Assembly (NCBI RefSeq): GCF_003933245.1
Contig: NZ_QUSX01000001.1
Location: forward strand, 1,798,001-1,862,000
Reading direction: 5' to 3'
Source: Maribacter algicola
Lineage (GTDB): Bacteria > Bacteroidota > Bacteroidia > Flavobacteriales > Flavobacteriaceae
Length of the DNA: 64,000 bases
The notes below the pieces were generated by a model. That model did no database searches and had not been told where the DNA came from. It saw nothing but the letters and a program-made list of their open reading frames with translations. This document shows positions 37,401 through 44,244 of this stretch, piece by piece. The position numbers and the translations under genes are program-made. Within the stretch, counting starts at the first letter, position 1. Each line of letters starts with the position of its first letter.

Positions 37401-38292
37401 CGAACATACCGGACATGTTGGTCACATTGCTTACGTTCCAGTTGCCAATAGGTTGGTTAAAATCAGAGGAATAGAACATATTGGACATGTCCGTTACATT
37501 GCCAACGTTCCAGTTGTTCAAAGGGCGGTTGAAACTATTTGTACTTTGAAAGGTCCCGGACATATTGGTAACCTGACTTACGTCCCAATTATTGATGTTT
37601 TGATTGAACGAAGAAGCACCTGAAAACATTCTTGCCATTGTGGTAACGGAGGCCACGTTCCAGTTGTCCAAGGGTTCGTTATAGGCGCTGGCACTATCAA
37701 ATGTATGGGACATGTCCGTGACCGAAATCGTATTCCAGGCATCCAATGGTCTATTGAAAATGGAAGCTCCATGAAACAGACCTGCCATGGTAGTGACATT
37801 GCTTACGTCCCAATTGTTCATGATACCGTTAAAGTTTCGGCAGTTCCTAAAGGTTTGCGACATATTGGTGACTTGGGACAAGTCCGGCGAATTGATGGCA
37901 TCAAAGTTGAGGTTTTCGCATCCGTAGAAGGCATTTTCCAACGTTTGCCATTGAATGTTCCCCCAGTCCAGTATTTCAATTATTTTTAGTCGGTCTCCCG
38001 TATTGTTAAAATAAATGGCAGGAAAACTACCGCTAATTTGTATGGTATAATTTCCGGGAGATGCGTAGATATGGGTTATATTCCCTGTAACTCCCGTATC
38101 CGTATTTCCATCGCCCCAGTCTACATCATAATTATAGGTCGTATACGCAGGGTTTATAGGTATGGTTATCGCGTTGACCGCCGAAGACCCGCCGCTTGTA
38201 TTGTTCGTATTCCAAATGGAAGTAAAGGATTGTGAGCTGGCTGTTACACCGATTAAAAGCAGAATGAAAAACGGGAAGAACTTCTTGAACAT
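31468..38292 (-). CDS. Giant BspA/DUF285-repeat surface protein with FN3-like repeats and T9SS type B sorting domain
   Basis: The 2274-residue protein has a signal peptide (MFKKFFPFFILLLIGVTASS), then a duplicated module: PKD-like domain (NYDVDWGDGNTD; later YDYSIDWGDGQYN), a run of 25-residue DUF285/BspA repeats (FNQPLNNWNVSNVTNMS type; about 15 in the first block, about 20 in the second), a capping segment (NYDNTLIGWAAQ / NYDNTLIAWSEQ) and an FN3-like unit. Seven more FN3-like units of about 95-100 residues follow, each with a Cys at the start (CTNLTAPL) and another near the end (GCAEESF). The last 95 residues (SPNGDGINDFW; YNRWGDLVF) are the gliding-motility/CHU_C type B sorting domain. 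It is likely a cell-surface or secreted adhesin handled with the adjacent PorP/SprF protein. BspA repeats bind host or surface proteins in some bacteria; the ligand here is unknown. Confidence 0.93.
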   Translation of the reverse strand: MFKKFFPFFILLLIGVTASSQSFTSIWNTNNTSGGSSAVNAITIPINPAYTTYNYDVDWGDGNTDTGVTGNITHIYASPGNYTIQISGSFPAIYFNNTGDRLKIIEILDWGNIQWQTLENAFYGCENLNFDAINSPDLSQVTNMSQTFRNCRNFNGIMNNWDVSNVTTMAGLFHGASIFNRPLDAWNTISVTDMSHTFDSASAYNEPLDNWNVASVTTMARMFSGASSFNQNINNWDVSQVTNMSGTFQSTNSFNRPLNNWNVGNVTDMSNMFYSSDFNQPIGNWNVSNVTNMSGMFAQGEFNQPIEGWDVSNVTNMSNMFFRHRTFNQPLNNWNVSNVTNMAGMFDGWIWNVTFNQPLDNWDVSNVTNMSYMFRDTDNFNQDITGWNVSNVTNMKGMFNGAHMFNQPIGSWDVSSVTDMSEMFQNAPLFNQPLDSWDVSNVTLMNNMFLRALVFDQPLNSWTVDVVTNMNGMFRGAPVFNQSLSNWNTASVTNMGRMFQEATAFDQNLGMWPIGNASSMENMLSDSGISQENYDNTLIGWAAQTVQSNVNLGATNLTYCDGRDARQDLMDNHGWNITGDSINCSFVLCANITMPAAGDTQVPANSDIRWDPVPNATGYRVTVTRDDGSGPVEVYNQTLGATIVGVDFTNEFTPGDDVSVLVIPFNAEGDAVGCTPITFTVVESWVNSPAAFKLTYNTTLTDYKSTPANQLRIEANTGYPGYLVYDYSIDWGDGQYNNHVTSTITHTYLTPGIYTVSIIGNFPAPYHYYSNSDSFKLISIDQWGTQPWESMELAFYGCSNMEYNATDVPDLSSVANMRSMFGSCALFNGNISNWDVSNVTDMYGVFIGATDFNQPLNNWNVSNVTNMSAMFLAATSFDQPLNNWNVSSVTNMADMFRQASAFNQNIDSWNVSNVTNMSSMFERAELFNQPLNSWNVGNVTDMSQMFDGFVFDMVFNQPLNNWDVSSVTNMQAMFRRSTAFDQNINSWDVSNVLDMSYMFRDTDNFDQPLGNWDVSEVTNMQYMFYDAKVFDQNINTWNVTNVTNMRSMFQLAGAFDQPLSNWDVNSVVNMQSMFQSASVFNQPLDSWNVSAVANMASMFESAALFNQPLNSWDVSSVTLMNSMFEDAAVFNGSIGNWNVGSVTNMEAMFKDAIVFDQPIPNWDTGELLNAREMFRGASAFNQNIDAWNTSFVTTMEAMFQSATSFNQPINSWNVASVTTMFSMFNGASAFNQPLDNWNVRRVTTMQSMFENASAFDQNINTWRVSGVGNMNSMFRNASAFNQPVEQWDLGSVSMQAMFENASAFDQYLGDWVMGDVSNVTNMLNNTALTRINYDNTLIAWSEQNLTPGLSLGAQGLLYCDALEERQSMTDNFGWSFYQDILDCPIPECTLLVAPLKGEVDVPVNTNLNWEPVLYAREYHLTVGTTPGGNDILNNEIVVNATSYEFPTEFLGGETVYVTIVPTNDTGSAVACSEESFTIANNPPTIPECTQLTMPMNGATEVAVDTDLSWEPISNADGYRLTIGTSSGGNEILDNIDVGNTTNYNLAANLPEDTDIYVTIVPYNEQDPALGCTEESFRTELIPVPPVCTNLTNPISGSVNVPIDTDLTWNMVDGATGYIVNVGITQGGIEIANGIDVGNTTTYSFPQTLQGNRTHYVTIIPYNEVGDAVGCAEENFRTGTSTLNNPPLCTALSSPLNGAANVPLDTNISWNAAANTDGYYLTVGTASGSTDILNAMDLGNVTMYDLPSDLPENATIFVTVEPYNSFGSAASCTEESFTTETLPTAPNCTSLTAPLNNTTDVILSTNISWNTISNADGYYLTMGTTSGGNDILDNVDVGNVSVYDLATDLPEATTIFVTIVPYNSVGNAMGCAEESFVTETLPTVPNCTNLTAPLNNATDVILSTNISWNTVSNADGYYLTIGTSTGGNDILDSIDVRNVSMYNLATDLPEATTIFVTVVPYNAVGSAIGCAEESFVTETVLNVPDCTNLTSPLNNATDVILSSDISWAPVSNADGYYLTVGTTSGGNDILDTIDVGNVSMYDLATDLPEATVIFVTIVPYNLDGTAMGCSEESFTTETLPTIPDCTSLLTPSNGDINVPVDITLTWEESPTADGYRLSVGTSSGGSDVVNNEDVSILTSYTFMERLMEDTRYYVRITPYNFLGDAIDCTEFMFTTINQDDTLYGFSPNGDGINDFWTIDGIELNPDNTVSIYNRWGDLVFEIQGYDNQSNVFNGTANRKTKLGASELPSGTYFFNIQVSGEHNLNKLQGFLVLKR
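31775..34140 (-). repeat. Array of eight FN3-like units with a 297-base period
   Basis: Equivalent positions of the unit (the GTTTCCGT/GGT element) recur at 32063, 32360, 32657 and 32954: exactly 297 bases each time, or 99 codons. These three to four units are highly similar at the DNA level; outer units are more diverged (next spacing about 303). Recent duplication or gene conversion is the simple explanation, and the array should be prone to unit gain or loss. Confidence 0.8.
34330..35905 (-). repeat. Second DUF285/BspA repeat block, 75-base period
   Basis: About 20 coding repeats of 25 residues (75 bases), pattern W(N/D)VSNVTNMxxMFxxAxxFNQPLN. Some units carry insertions, such as the one around 35430-35450 (FDGFVFDMVFNQPL), which has a counterpart in the first block (FDGWIWNVTFNQPL), evidence that the blocks share ancestry by whole-module duplication. 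Confidence 0.85.
36718..37935 (-). repeat. First DUF285/BspA repeat block, 75-base period
   Basis: About 15 units of the 25-residue repeat. It is preceded by a PKD-like domain and followed by the cap and one FN3-like unit (about 36240-36540), the same order as around the second block. The phrase MFRDTDNF recurs in both blocks, again pointing to module duplication. Confidence 0.85.
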
Positions 38293-38504
38293 AATTCGAC
38301 ATTATAATGTTTGCTGAGAACGTTTTCAACTTCGAATTATTTTAGGAAGGAAGAAAAATGATGTCAGTTGGCCAATATTGGTTGTAAACGCTCCCAAACA
38401 ATCAATTTTAAAAGGATTTTGGTGATTCGTGATAGTAAATTTCCGATATGGGTCAAGGAAATTGGATCGATTAAAATACCTTCAAAAAAGCCAAATGGAA
38501 TAGA

Positions 38505-39359
38505 ATGAAATTTAGTTTAAAACAGCTTCCAAAATTATTGTGGACGACTTTTAATACATGGCTGGACAAGGAACCATTTAAAATAAGTGCCGTAATAGCA
38601 TACTACGCCATTCTCTCCCTACCAGGACTTTTAATAATCATACTTGAGATTGTTGGTTCCATTTGGGGAAGAGAAATTGTTCGTGGGGAACTATTTTCTG
38701 AGATATCCTCTGCCATGGGCCCAGAGACGGCACAGTCCATTCAGGGAATATTGGAGAATACCGGGAGTGAAAATACCTCTACATTGGCGACAATTTTAGG
38801 AATATGCGTGCTTGTTTATGGGGCAACCGGTGTTTTCTACCAACTACAAAATGCCTTGAACGGTATTTGGGGCGTGTCGCCAAATTACTCAAATGAACTT
38901 TTGGCCACTATTTTTGGTAGGTTGAAGAGCTTTGGATTTATTTTGATTTTTGGTTTTCTTTTGCTAATCAGCTTTGTGATTACCTCGTTTCTTTCAGCTT
39001 TTTCCAGGCAATTGTCGCGCTTGATGTCCACCACTGTGGTAGGCTGGACCTTTGTAATGGACGTCCTGTTATCGTTGGTTTTTATTTATTTCCTGTTTGC
39101 CGCCATGTTCAAATTCTTGCCAAGTAAAGCGGTCAAGTGGAAAGCGGTAAAAATAGGGGCGGCACTTACCGCGCTTTTGTTCTTACTAGGGAAGTATGCC
39201 CTTGCCTTTTATTTTGGGAAAGCGGAACCCGGTTCAACCTATGGTGCCGCAGGATCTGTTATTATAGTAATGCTATGGGTTTCCTACTCCAGTCTCATCG
39301 TTACTTTTGGCGCACAGTTTACCAAAATTTACTCGGATAGGTTCGTTACTTCAAACTAA
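38505..39359 (+). CDS. YihY/BrkB family inner membrane protein
   Basis: The 284-residue protein has about six transmembrane helices, with the family opening (MKFSLKQLPKLLWTTFNTWL, then SAVIAYYAILSLPGLLIIIL) and conserved segments LVYGATGVFYQLQNALNGIW and GAAGSVIIVMLWVSYSSLIVTFGAQFT. YihY/BrkB proteins, once called ribonuclease BN by mistake, are inner membrane proteins of unclear transport role. It is divergent from the giant surface protein and converges on argH with a 4-base stop overlap. Confidence 0.92.
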   Translation: MKFSLKQLPKLLWTTFNTWLDKEPFKISAVIAYYAILSLPGLLIIILEIVGSIWGREIVRGELFSEISSAMGPETAQSIQGILENTGSENTSTLATILGICVLVYGATGVFYQLQNALNGIWGVSPNYSNELLATIFGRLKSFGFILIFGFLLLISFVITSFLSAFSRQLSRLMSTTVVGWTFVMDVLLSLVFIYFLFAAMFKFLPSKAVKWKAVKIGAALTALLFLLGKYALAFYFGKAEPGSTYGAAGSVIIVMLWVSYSSLIVTFGAQFTKIYSDRFVTSN

Positions 39360-40636
39360 CCTATTTTATCCATTTTCGACTTGATTTCTGCTAGGCAAAG
39401 ATTGCCCAAACTCCCTTCATGTGTATGTGAAATATCCCGTTTTGGGGTAAAGGTACCTTGCTGGATTTCCTGCCCCATTTTCTTATACGCATCCCTGAAC
39501 GGCATTCCGTTTTGGACCAACTCGTTCAAAGTGTCTACACTGAACAGATAATCGTATTTTTCATCTTCCAAGATGTCCTTATTTACTTTGATTTCCGCCA
39601 AGCTGAACGTAAGTATTTCCAAGCAAGCCTTCATATCCTGGATGGCAGGCACAATGATTTCCTTGACCAATTGAAGATCTCTGTGGTAACCACTGGGCAA
39701 ATTGTTGATGACCAGGCTCAATTGGTTGGGGACGGATTGTAGTTTGTTGCATTTTCCCCTGACCAGTTCAAAGACATCCGGATTTTTTTTATGGGGCATA
39801 ATACTGCTTCCAGTGGTCAACTCGTCTGGAAAGGAAATAAAATTGAAGTTTTGGCTCATGTAAAGGCAAATGTCCATCGCCATTTTAGATAGGGTGGACG
39901 CGATACTTGCCATCCCAAATGCCGTTGCCTTTTCAACTTTTCCACGTCCCATTTGGGCGGCTACCACATTATATTTTAGGGTTTCAAAGCCCATTTCCTT
40001 TGTGGTGAAGCTTCGGTCTATTGGAAAGGAACTTCCGTATCCAGCTGCACTCCCCAAGGGATTTTGGTCGGCCACTTTGTAAGCAGCTTCTATAAAATAA
40101 AGATCGTCTATCAAGCTTTCGGCATAGGCGGAAAACCACAGCCCGAACGACGAGGGCATCGCTATCTGTAAGTGGGTATATCCAGGGAGCAAGACGTCCT
40201 TGTACGTATCTGCCTTTTCCAAAAGCAGCTTGAATAATGACTTGGTCATGGATTTAATTTCAGACAACTCAACTTTCAGATATAAATGCATTGCCACCAA
40301 AACTTGGTCGTTTCTAGATCTGGCCGTGTGGATCTTTTTGCCCGTATCGCCCAAACTCAAGGTAAGCATGTATTCTATTTTGGAATGCATATCCTCAAAG
40401 GAGGGCTCAATGGTGAAGGTCCCCCTTTCTATTCTTGAGGCGATGGCATCCAATTCCTTGACCAGGTCCTGGGTTTCCTTTTGTGTCAAAAGACCGATTT
40501 TTCCTAGCATTTTCGCATGTGCCTTTGAGGCGATCACATCATATTTTGCCAGTTGTAAATCCAGTTCCCGATCGTTACCAACCGTGAACTGGTCTATTTT
40601 TTTATCCGTGCTAAATCCTTTGTCCCAGAGCTTCAT
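39356..40636 (-). CDS. argH: Argininosuccinate lyase
   Basis: The 426-residue protein starts MKLWDKGFSTDKKIDQFTVG and has the fumarase/aspartase superfamily segments: HTARSRNDQV, the catalytic region SAAGYGSSFPIDR and the signature TGSSIMPHKKNPDVFE with its flexible serine loop. It cleaves argininosuccinate to arginine and fumarate, the last step of the pathway. It is the distal gene of the 12-gene arginine/proline operon, 67 bases after the deacylase gene, a gap that holds a strong inverted repeat. It converges on the YihY gene. Confidence 0.96.
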   Translation of the reverse strand: MKLWDKGFSTDKKIDQFTVGNDRELDLQLAKYDVIASKAHAKMLGKIGLLTQKETQDLVKELDAIASRIERGTFTIEPSFEDMHSKIEYMLTLSLGDTGKKIHTARSRNDQVLVAMHLYLKVELSEIKSMTKSLFKLLLEKADTYKDVLLPGYTHLQIAMPSSFGLWFSAYAESLIDDLYFIEAAYKVADQNPLGSAAGYGSSFPIDRSFTTKEMGFETLKYNVVAAQMGRGKVEKATAFGMASIASTLSKMAMDICLYMSQNFNFISFPDELTTGSSIMPHKKNPDVFELVRGKCNKLQSVPNQLSLVINNLPSGYHRDLQLVKEIIVPAIQDMKACLEILTFSLAEIKVNKDILEDEKYDYLFSVDTLNELVQNGMPFRDAYKKMGQEIQQGTFTPKRDISHTHEGSLGNLCLAEIKSKMDKIG

Positions 40637-40668
40637 CGTTGTTCAAATTCAATTTCAAGTGCAAACAT

Positions 40669-40697
40669 CAAGTTCAAAAAATTTGTGTTTGAACTTG
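40669..40697 (-). repeat. Perfect 10-base inverted repeat in the argE-argH gap
   Basis: CAAGTTCAAA (40669-40678) and TTTGAACTTG (40688-40697) form a perfect 10-bp stem with a 9-base loop. The same CAAGTTCAAA string occurs at 47631-47640 in another gap of this operon, with a partial copy just before it. No T-run of terminator type follows on the minus strand. Confidence 0.6.
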
Positions 40698-40703
40698 TGT
40701 TTA

Positions 40704-41768
40704 TTATTTAATAAATCCTTCTAATATCTTAATATACAAATCAATGCCTTCCTCAATTTCGCTTACATATATAAATTCATCGGCGGAATGGGAACGGGTA
40801 CTGTCCCCCGGTCCCAATTTTAAGGATTGGCAACTCAATGCCGCTTGATCAGATAGGGTAGGGGAACCGTAGGTTTTACGCCCCAAAGCGATGCCCGATT
40901 TTACCAAGGGATGATCCTTGTCAATGGACGAAGAGTTGAGTCGCAACGAACGTTCCTTCAATTCACACGGGGCTTCACGCTTCAACAAATCGGCGATTTC
41001 CTGATTGGTATACTTATCATTTACCCGAACGTCGACGACCAAATCTACCTGAGAAGGGACAACGTTATGTTGGCTCCCCGCGTTTACTTGTGTCACCGTC
41101 ATTTTCACATCTCCCAAGACTTCCGATTTCCTGTCAAAAGAATAGTTTTTGAACCACTCCAATACTTCTATCGTATTATAAATGGCATTGTTATCGTTGG
41201 GGTGCGCCGCATGTGAAGGAGTTCCCCTTACCACGGCATCAAATACCACAAGACCTTTTTCCGCAATGGCCAGCTGCATGAGCGTAGGTTCCCCAACTAT
41301 GGCGACGTCTATTTTGGGCAGACTGGGCAAAAGTCCCCGTAAACTGTTTTTTCCGGCATTTTCCTCTTCGGCCGAAGCGACCATCAAAATATTATGGTTC
41401 AGGTTTTCGGCATGATAAAAATAGGCGAAGGTTGCCAACAGGGAAACCAAACATCCCCCTGCATCGTTACTTCCCAGCCCGTATAATTTACCATCCTCAA
41501 TATGGGGCTGAAAGGGATCTTTTGTGTATGCTTGGTTAGGCTTTACCGTGTCGTGGTGTGAATTTAAAAGTAAGGTAGGTTTGGCATTGTCCCAATACTT
41601 GTTCTTTGCAAAAATGTTGTTGTGAATACGCTCAAATGGAATATCCAGGCCCTTGAACCAATTTTCCAAGGCAGCCGCCGTACCTTCTTCCTCTTTTGAA
41701 AAGGAGGGTATGGAAATCAATTCCTTTAGCAGTTCTAAGGCCTTTTCCGTAAGTGTTCGTTGGTTCAT
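40704..41768 (-). CDS. argE: M20 family N-acyl-ornithine deacylase (ArgE type)
   Basis: The 354-residue enzyme has the M20 two-metal site: NSHHDTV (His and bridging-Asp partner), GLGSNDAGG (bridging Asp), ASAEEENAGK (catalytic Glu pair), AIVGEPT and the late RSHSADEF His, with a dimerisation domain around residues 175-290. In this operon it should remove the N-acyl group (succinyl or acetyl) from citrulline or ornithine intermediates. In Bacteroidota with the argF' type carbamoyltransferase the deacylase acts on N-acylcitrulline. It begins 1 base after the argB stop. Confidence 0.9.
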   Translation of the reverse strand: MNQRTLTEKALELLKELISIPSFSKEEEGTAAALENWFKGLDIPFERIHNNIFAKNKYWDNAKPTLLLNSHHDTVKPNQAYTKDPFQPHIEDGKLYGLGSNDAGGCLVSLLATFAYFYHAENLNHNILMVASAEEENAGKNSLRGLLPSLPKIDVAIVGEPTLMQLAIAEKGLVVFDAVVRGTPSHAAHPNDNNAIYNTIEVLEWFKNYSFDRKSEVLGDVKMTVTQVNAGSQHNVVPSQVDLVVDVRVNDKYTNQEIADLLKREAPCELKERSLRLNSSSIDKDHPLVKSGIALGRKTYGSPTLSDQAALSCQSLKLGPGDSTRSHSADEFIYVSEIEEGIDLYIKILEGFIK

Positions 41769-41769
41769 T

Positions 41770-42549
41770 TTATAAGGTTATGGTCGTAAATAGGTCGTTG
41801 TTTTGGTCCAACATGAACATATTTCCCAAACAGACCGATTTTACGTTATTATGTAATGCATGGAAACAATTTTCCAATTTGGGCAGCATCCCGTCCGCAA
41901 TTATGCCTTCGTGTAAAAGCTCCTTGTATTTTTTTGAATCGATGTGCCTAACTACCGATGCTTCATCGGTCACGTCCATCAAAACCCCCGGTTTTTCAAA
42001 ACAGTAATAGAGTGTTGTGTCGTATTTTTCTCCCAATCCAATGGCCAATTCAGAGGCGATAGTGTCCGCATTTGTATTTAAAAGCTGCCCATTGCCGTCA
42101 TGGCTCATGGCACAAAACACCGGGGTTAGACCTAGTGAAATCAGATTGGAAATAGTTGTTGTATTCACACCATCAATATCTCCCACAAATCCAAAATCGA
42201 TTTCTTTAACCGGTCTTTTGTGGGCCTGTATACTATCAGCATCGGCACCGCTCAGACCAATCGCATTACAATGCTTGGACTGTAATTTAGCGACAATATT
42301 TTTATTGGTAAGACCCGCATAGACCATGGTAATAATGTCCAAGGTTTCTGCATCGGTAATTCTGCGACCGTTTACCATTTTGGATGCTATGCCCAATTTG
42401 GAAGCCAATTGTGTAGCTAGTTTGCCACCGCCATGTACCAAGATTTTAGGACCTTCCATTTCGGAAAACAAATGGATGAATCGCTCCATTTCGGCCTCGT
42501 TCTCAATGACGTTTCCTCCAATTTTCACTACTGATAGTTTCTTCTTCAT
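41770..42549 (-). CDS. argB: N-acetyl/N-succinylglutamate kinase
   Basis: The 259-residue amino acid kinase has KIGGNVIEN (ATP loop Lys), VHGGGKLATQLASKLGI (substrate loop), NGRRITDAETLDI and ALSGADAD-like IGLSGADADSIQ. It phosphorylates the gamma-carboxyl of the N-acylated glutamate. In flavobacteria the acyl group may be succinyl. It sits 1 base after the SDR gene and 1 base before argE. Confidence 0.94.
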   Translation of the reverse strand: MKKKLSVVKIGGNVIENEAEMERFIHLFSEMEGPKILVHGGGKLATQLASKLGIASKMVNGRRITDAETLDIITMVYAGLTNKNIVAKLQSKHCNAIGLSGADADSIQAHKRPVKEIDFGFVGDIDGVNTTTISNLISLGLTPVFCAMSHDGNGQLLNTNADTIASELAIGLGEKYDTTLYYCFEKPGVLMDVTDEASVVRHIDSKKYKELLHEGIIADGMLPKLENCFHALHNNVKSVCLGNMFMLDQNNDLFTTITL

Positions 42550-42550
42550 T

Positions 42551-43303
42551 TCATGAATTTAAAATACCCCCATCAATGGTCATGGCCGTTCCCGTTATCC
42601 AAGAAGCATCTTCAGAAACCAGGAACAACGCTAATTTTGCTATATCATCAGGCGTTCCCAATCGATTCATTAAAGTGGATCGAGCCGCAATCTCCACCGC
42701 ATTCGCCGGATTGTCAAAGGCTTTTGCGGAATCCCACAGTAATGGTGTGTCCACGGGTCCCGGACACATGGCATTTACCCGTACATCAGGGCCATATTCC
42801 ACCGCCATTTGTTTCATCAAGGCTATGGCACCTGCCTTGGAGGCGCAGTAAGCTGGATGATTTGGGAAACTTTTAAACGCGGCAATGGAAGCATTGATCA
42901 ATATGTTCCCTTTTGATTTTTGCAATTGCGGGATGGCATATTTGCTAAGATAAAAAATGGCACCCATATTGGTGTCCATCGTTTTATGCCAATCTTCTAA
43001 AGTGAGGTCGATTACGTTCCCCAGTCCTAAAATTCCAGCGTTCAAGGCGACTATATCCAAGGCTCCAAAGTTTGATATTGCCGCCTGAACCAATCGTTCA
43101 TTGTAACTTGGCTCACAAACGTCACCCTCCAAAAAAACGGCATTCCCAAGGTTCGACGCAAGTTGGGTGCCTTCACCTTTATTTCTACCGGATAAAATTA
43201 ATTTGGCGCCTTCCCCTGAAAATTTTGTAGCAATTGCCCTTCCCATACCACTGGTGGCACCGGTAACGATACATACTTTATTGCTCAGTTTTGCTTCAAT
43301 CAA
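42551..43303 (-). CDS. Short-chain dehydrogenase/reductase embedded in the arginine operon
   Basis: The 250-residue protein is a classical SDR: nucleotide motif TGATSGMG (residues about 15-22), LNAGILG (NNAG-like), catalytic Ser in NASIAAF, YCASK (Tyr/Lys pair) and PGPVDTPLLWD. It starts at TTG (43303), 2 bases after the argF' stop; the protein begins normally there and no ATG is available. Tight packing between argF' and argB implies co-expression, but no arginine or proline step calls for an SDR, so the substrate is unknown. Similar to levodione or 3-oxoacyl-type reductases only in the general fold. Confidence 0.9.
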   Translation of the reverse strand: MIEAKLSNKVCIVTGATSGMGRAIATKFSGEGAKLILSGRNKGEGTQLASNLGNAVFLEGDVCEPSYNERLVQAAISNFGALDIVALNAGILGLGNVIDLTLEDWHKTMDTNMGAIFYLSKYAIPQLQKSKGNILINASIAAFKSFPNHPAYCASKAGAIALMKQMAVEYGPDVRVNAMCPGPVDTPLLWDSAKAFDNPANAVEIAARSTLMNRLGTPDDIAKLALFLVSEDASWITGTAMTIDGGILNS

Positions 43304-43305
43304 GG

Positions 43306-44244
43306 TTATAGGTTTTCCAGAATTTTCTTTAAAACGATTTGTGCGGAATACGTCCTATTATTGGCCTGTTCAATGACCAAACTTTGGTCGCTGTCCAAAA
43401 CTGCATCTTCTACCACCACATTTCTACGAACTGGCAAGCAGTGCATGAATTTTGCTGAACCCAATTTTTCTTTAGTCATCATCCAGTCGGGATCCTGATT
43501 TAATACCTTCCCATAATCGGTATAACTGCTCCAATTTTTCACATAGACAAAATCCGCATTTTCCAATGCCTTTCGTTGATCATATTGAATGGTCACATTC
43601 TTGGTAATCGCCTCGTTCAATTCATAGCCTTGCGGGTGGGTAATGATAAAATCGGCATCTTGCTTTTGCATCATATCTACAAAGGAATTGGCAACTGCAT
43701 GCGGTAGCGCTTTTGGGTGGGGTGCCCACGACAGCACAACTTTTGGCCTTTCTTTGGTATTGTTCTCGTCCAAGGTAATGGCATCTGCCAAGGCCTGTAA
43801 GGGATGGCCCACGGAACTCTCCATATTTACAATGGGAATGCCAGCATATTTTCTAAATCCGTTCAAGACTACTTCGGCTTCGTCCTGCTCTTTGTCAGTC
43901 AAGGAAGGAAATGCCCGTATGGCCACAATGTCGCAATATTGCGAAACTACTTGCGCGGCCTCCTTTATATGTTCCGAAGTATTTTGGTTCATGACGGTAC
44001 CATCTCCATATTCCAGGGCCCAACCCTCGCTGCCAAAATTCATCACCATGACTTCCATGCCTAAATTCATAGCCGCTTTTTGGGTGCTTAAGCGCGTTCT
44101 AAGGCTGTTATTAAAGAATAACAAGCAAATGGTCTTGTTGGCTCCCAGATGTTTGTCGGCCCTTGGTTGGGATTTCAATATCCGTGCTTCTTTGACCCAT
44201 TCAGAAAGATCATCTATATCACTAATGGACAAGTAATTCTTCAT
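43306..44244 (-). CDS. argF': N-succinylornithine/N-acetylornithine carbamoyltransferase
   Basis: The 312-residue protein has the carbamoyl-phosphate loop as NNSLRTRLSTQKAAMNLG (ordinary OTCases have STRTR), the HPLQALADA segment, and HCLPVRRNV, hallmarks of the AOTCase/SOTCase group used in Xanthomonas and Bacteroides. It transfers carbamoyl to an N-acylated ornithine, so deacylation comes afterwards. Bacteroidota members characterised so far use succinylornithine; I cannot decide the acyl group with certainty here. Its start overlaps the proB stop by 4 bases (ATGA). Confidence 0.92.
   Translation of the reverse strand: MKNYLSISDIDDLSEWVKEARILKSQPRADKHLGANKTICLLFFNNSLRTRLSTQKAAMNLGMEVMVMNFGSEGWALEYGDGTVMNQNTSEHIKEAAQVVSQYCDIVAIRAFPSLTDKEQDEAEVVLNGFRKYAGIPIVNMESSVGHPLQALADAITLDENNTKERPKVVLSWAPHPKALPHAVANSFVDMMQKQDADFIITHPQGYELNEAITKNVTIQYDQRKALENADFVYVKNWSSYTDYGKVLNQDPDWMMTKEKLGSAKFMHCLPVRRNVVVEDAVLDSDQSLVIEQANNRTYSAQIVLKKILENL

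Noticed and set aside
34330..37935. Regularly spaced repeats that might suggest a CRISPR array
   Set aside because: The period is 75 bases and wholly coding (25 residues). Repeats are degenerate with no unique spacers, and no cas genes are present.
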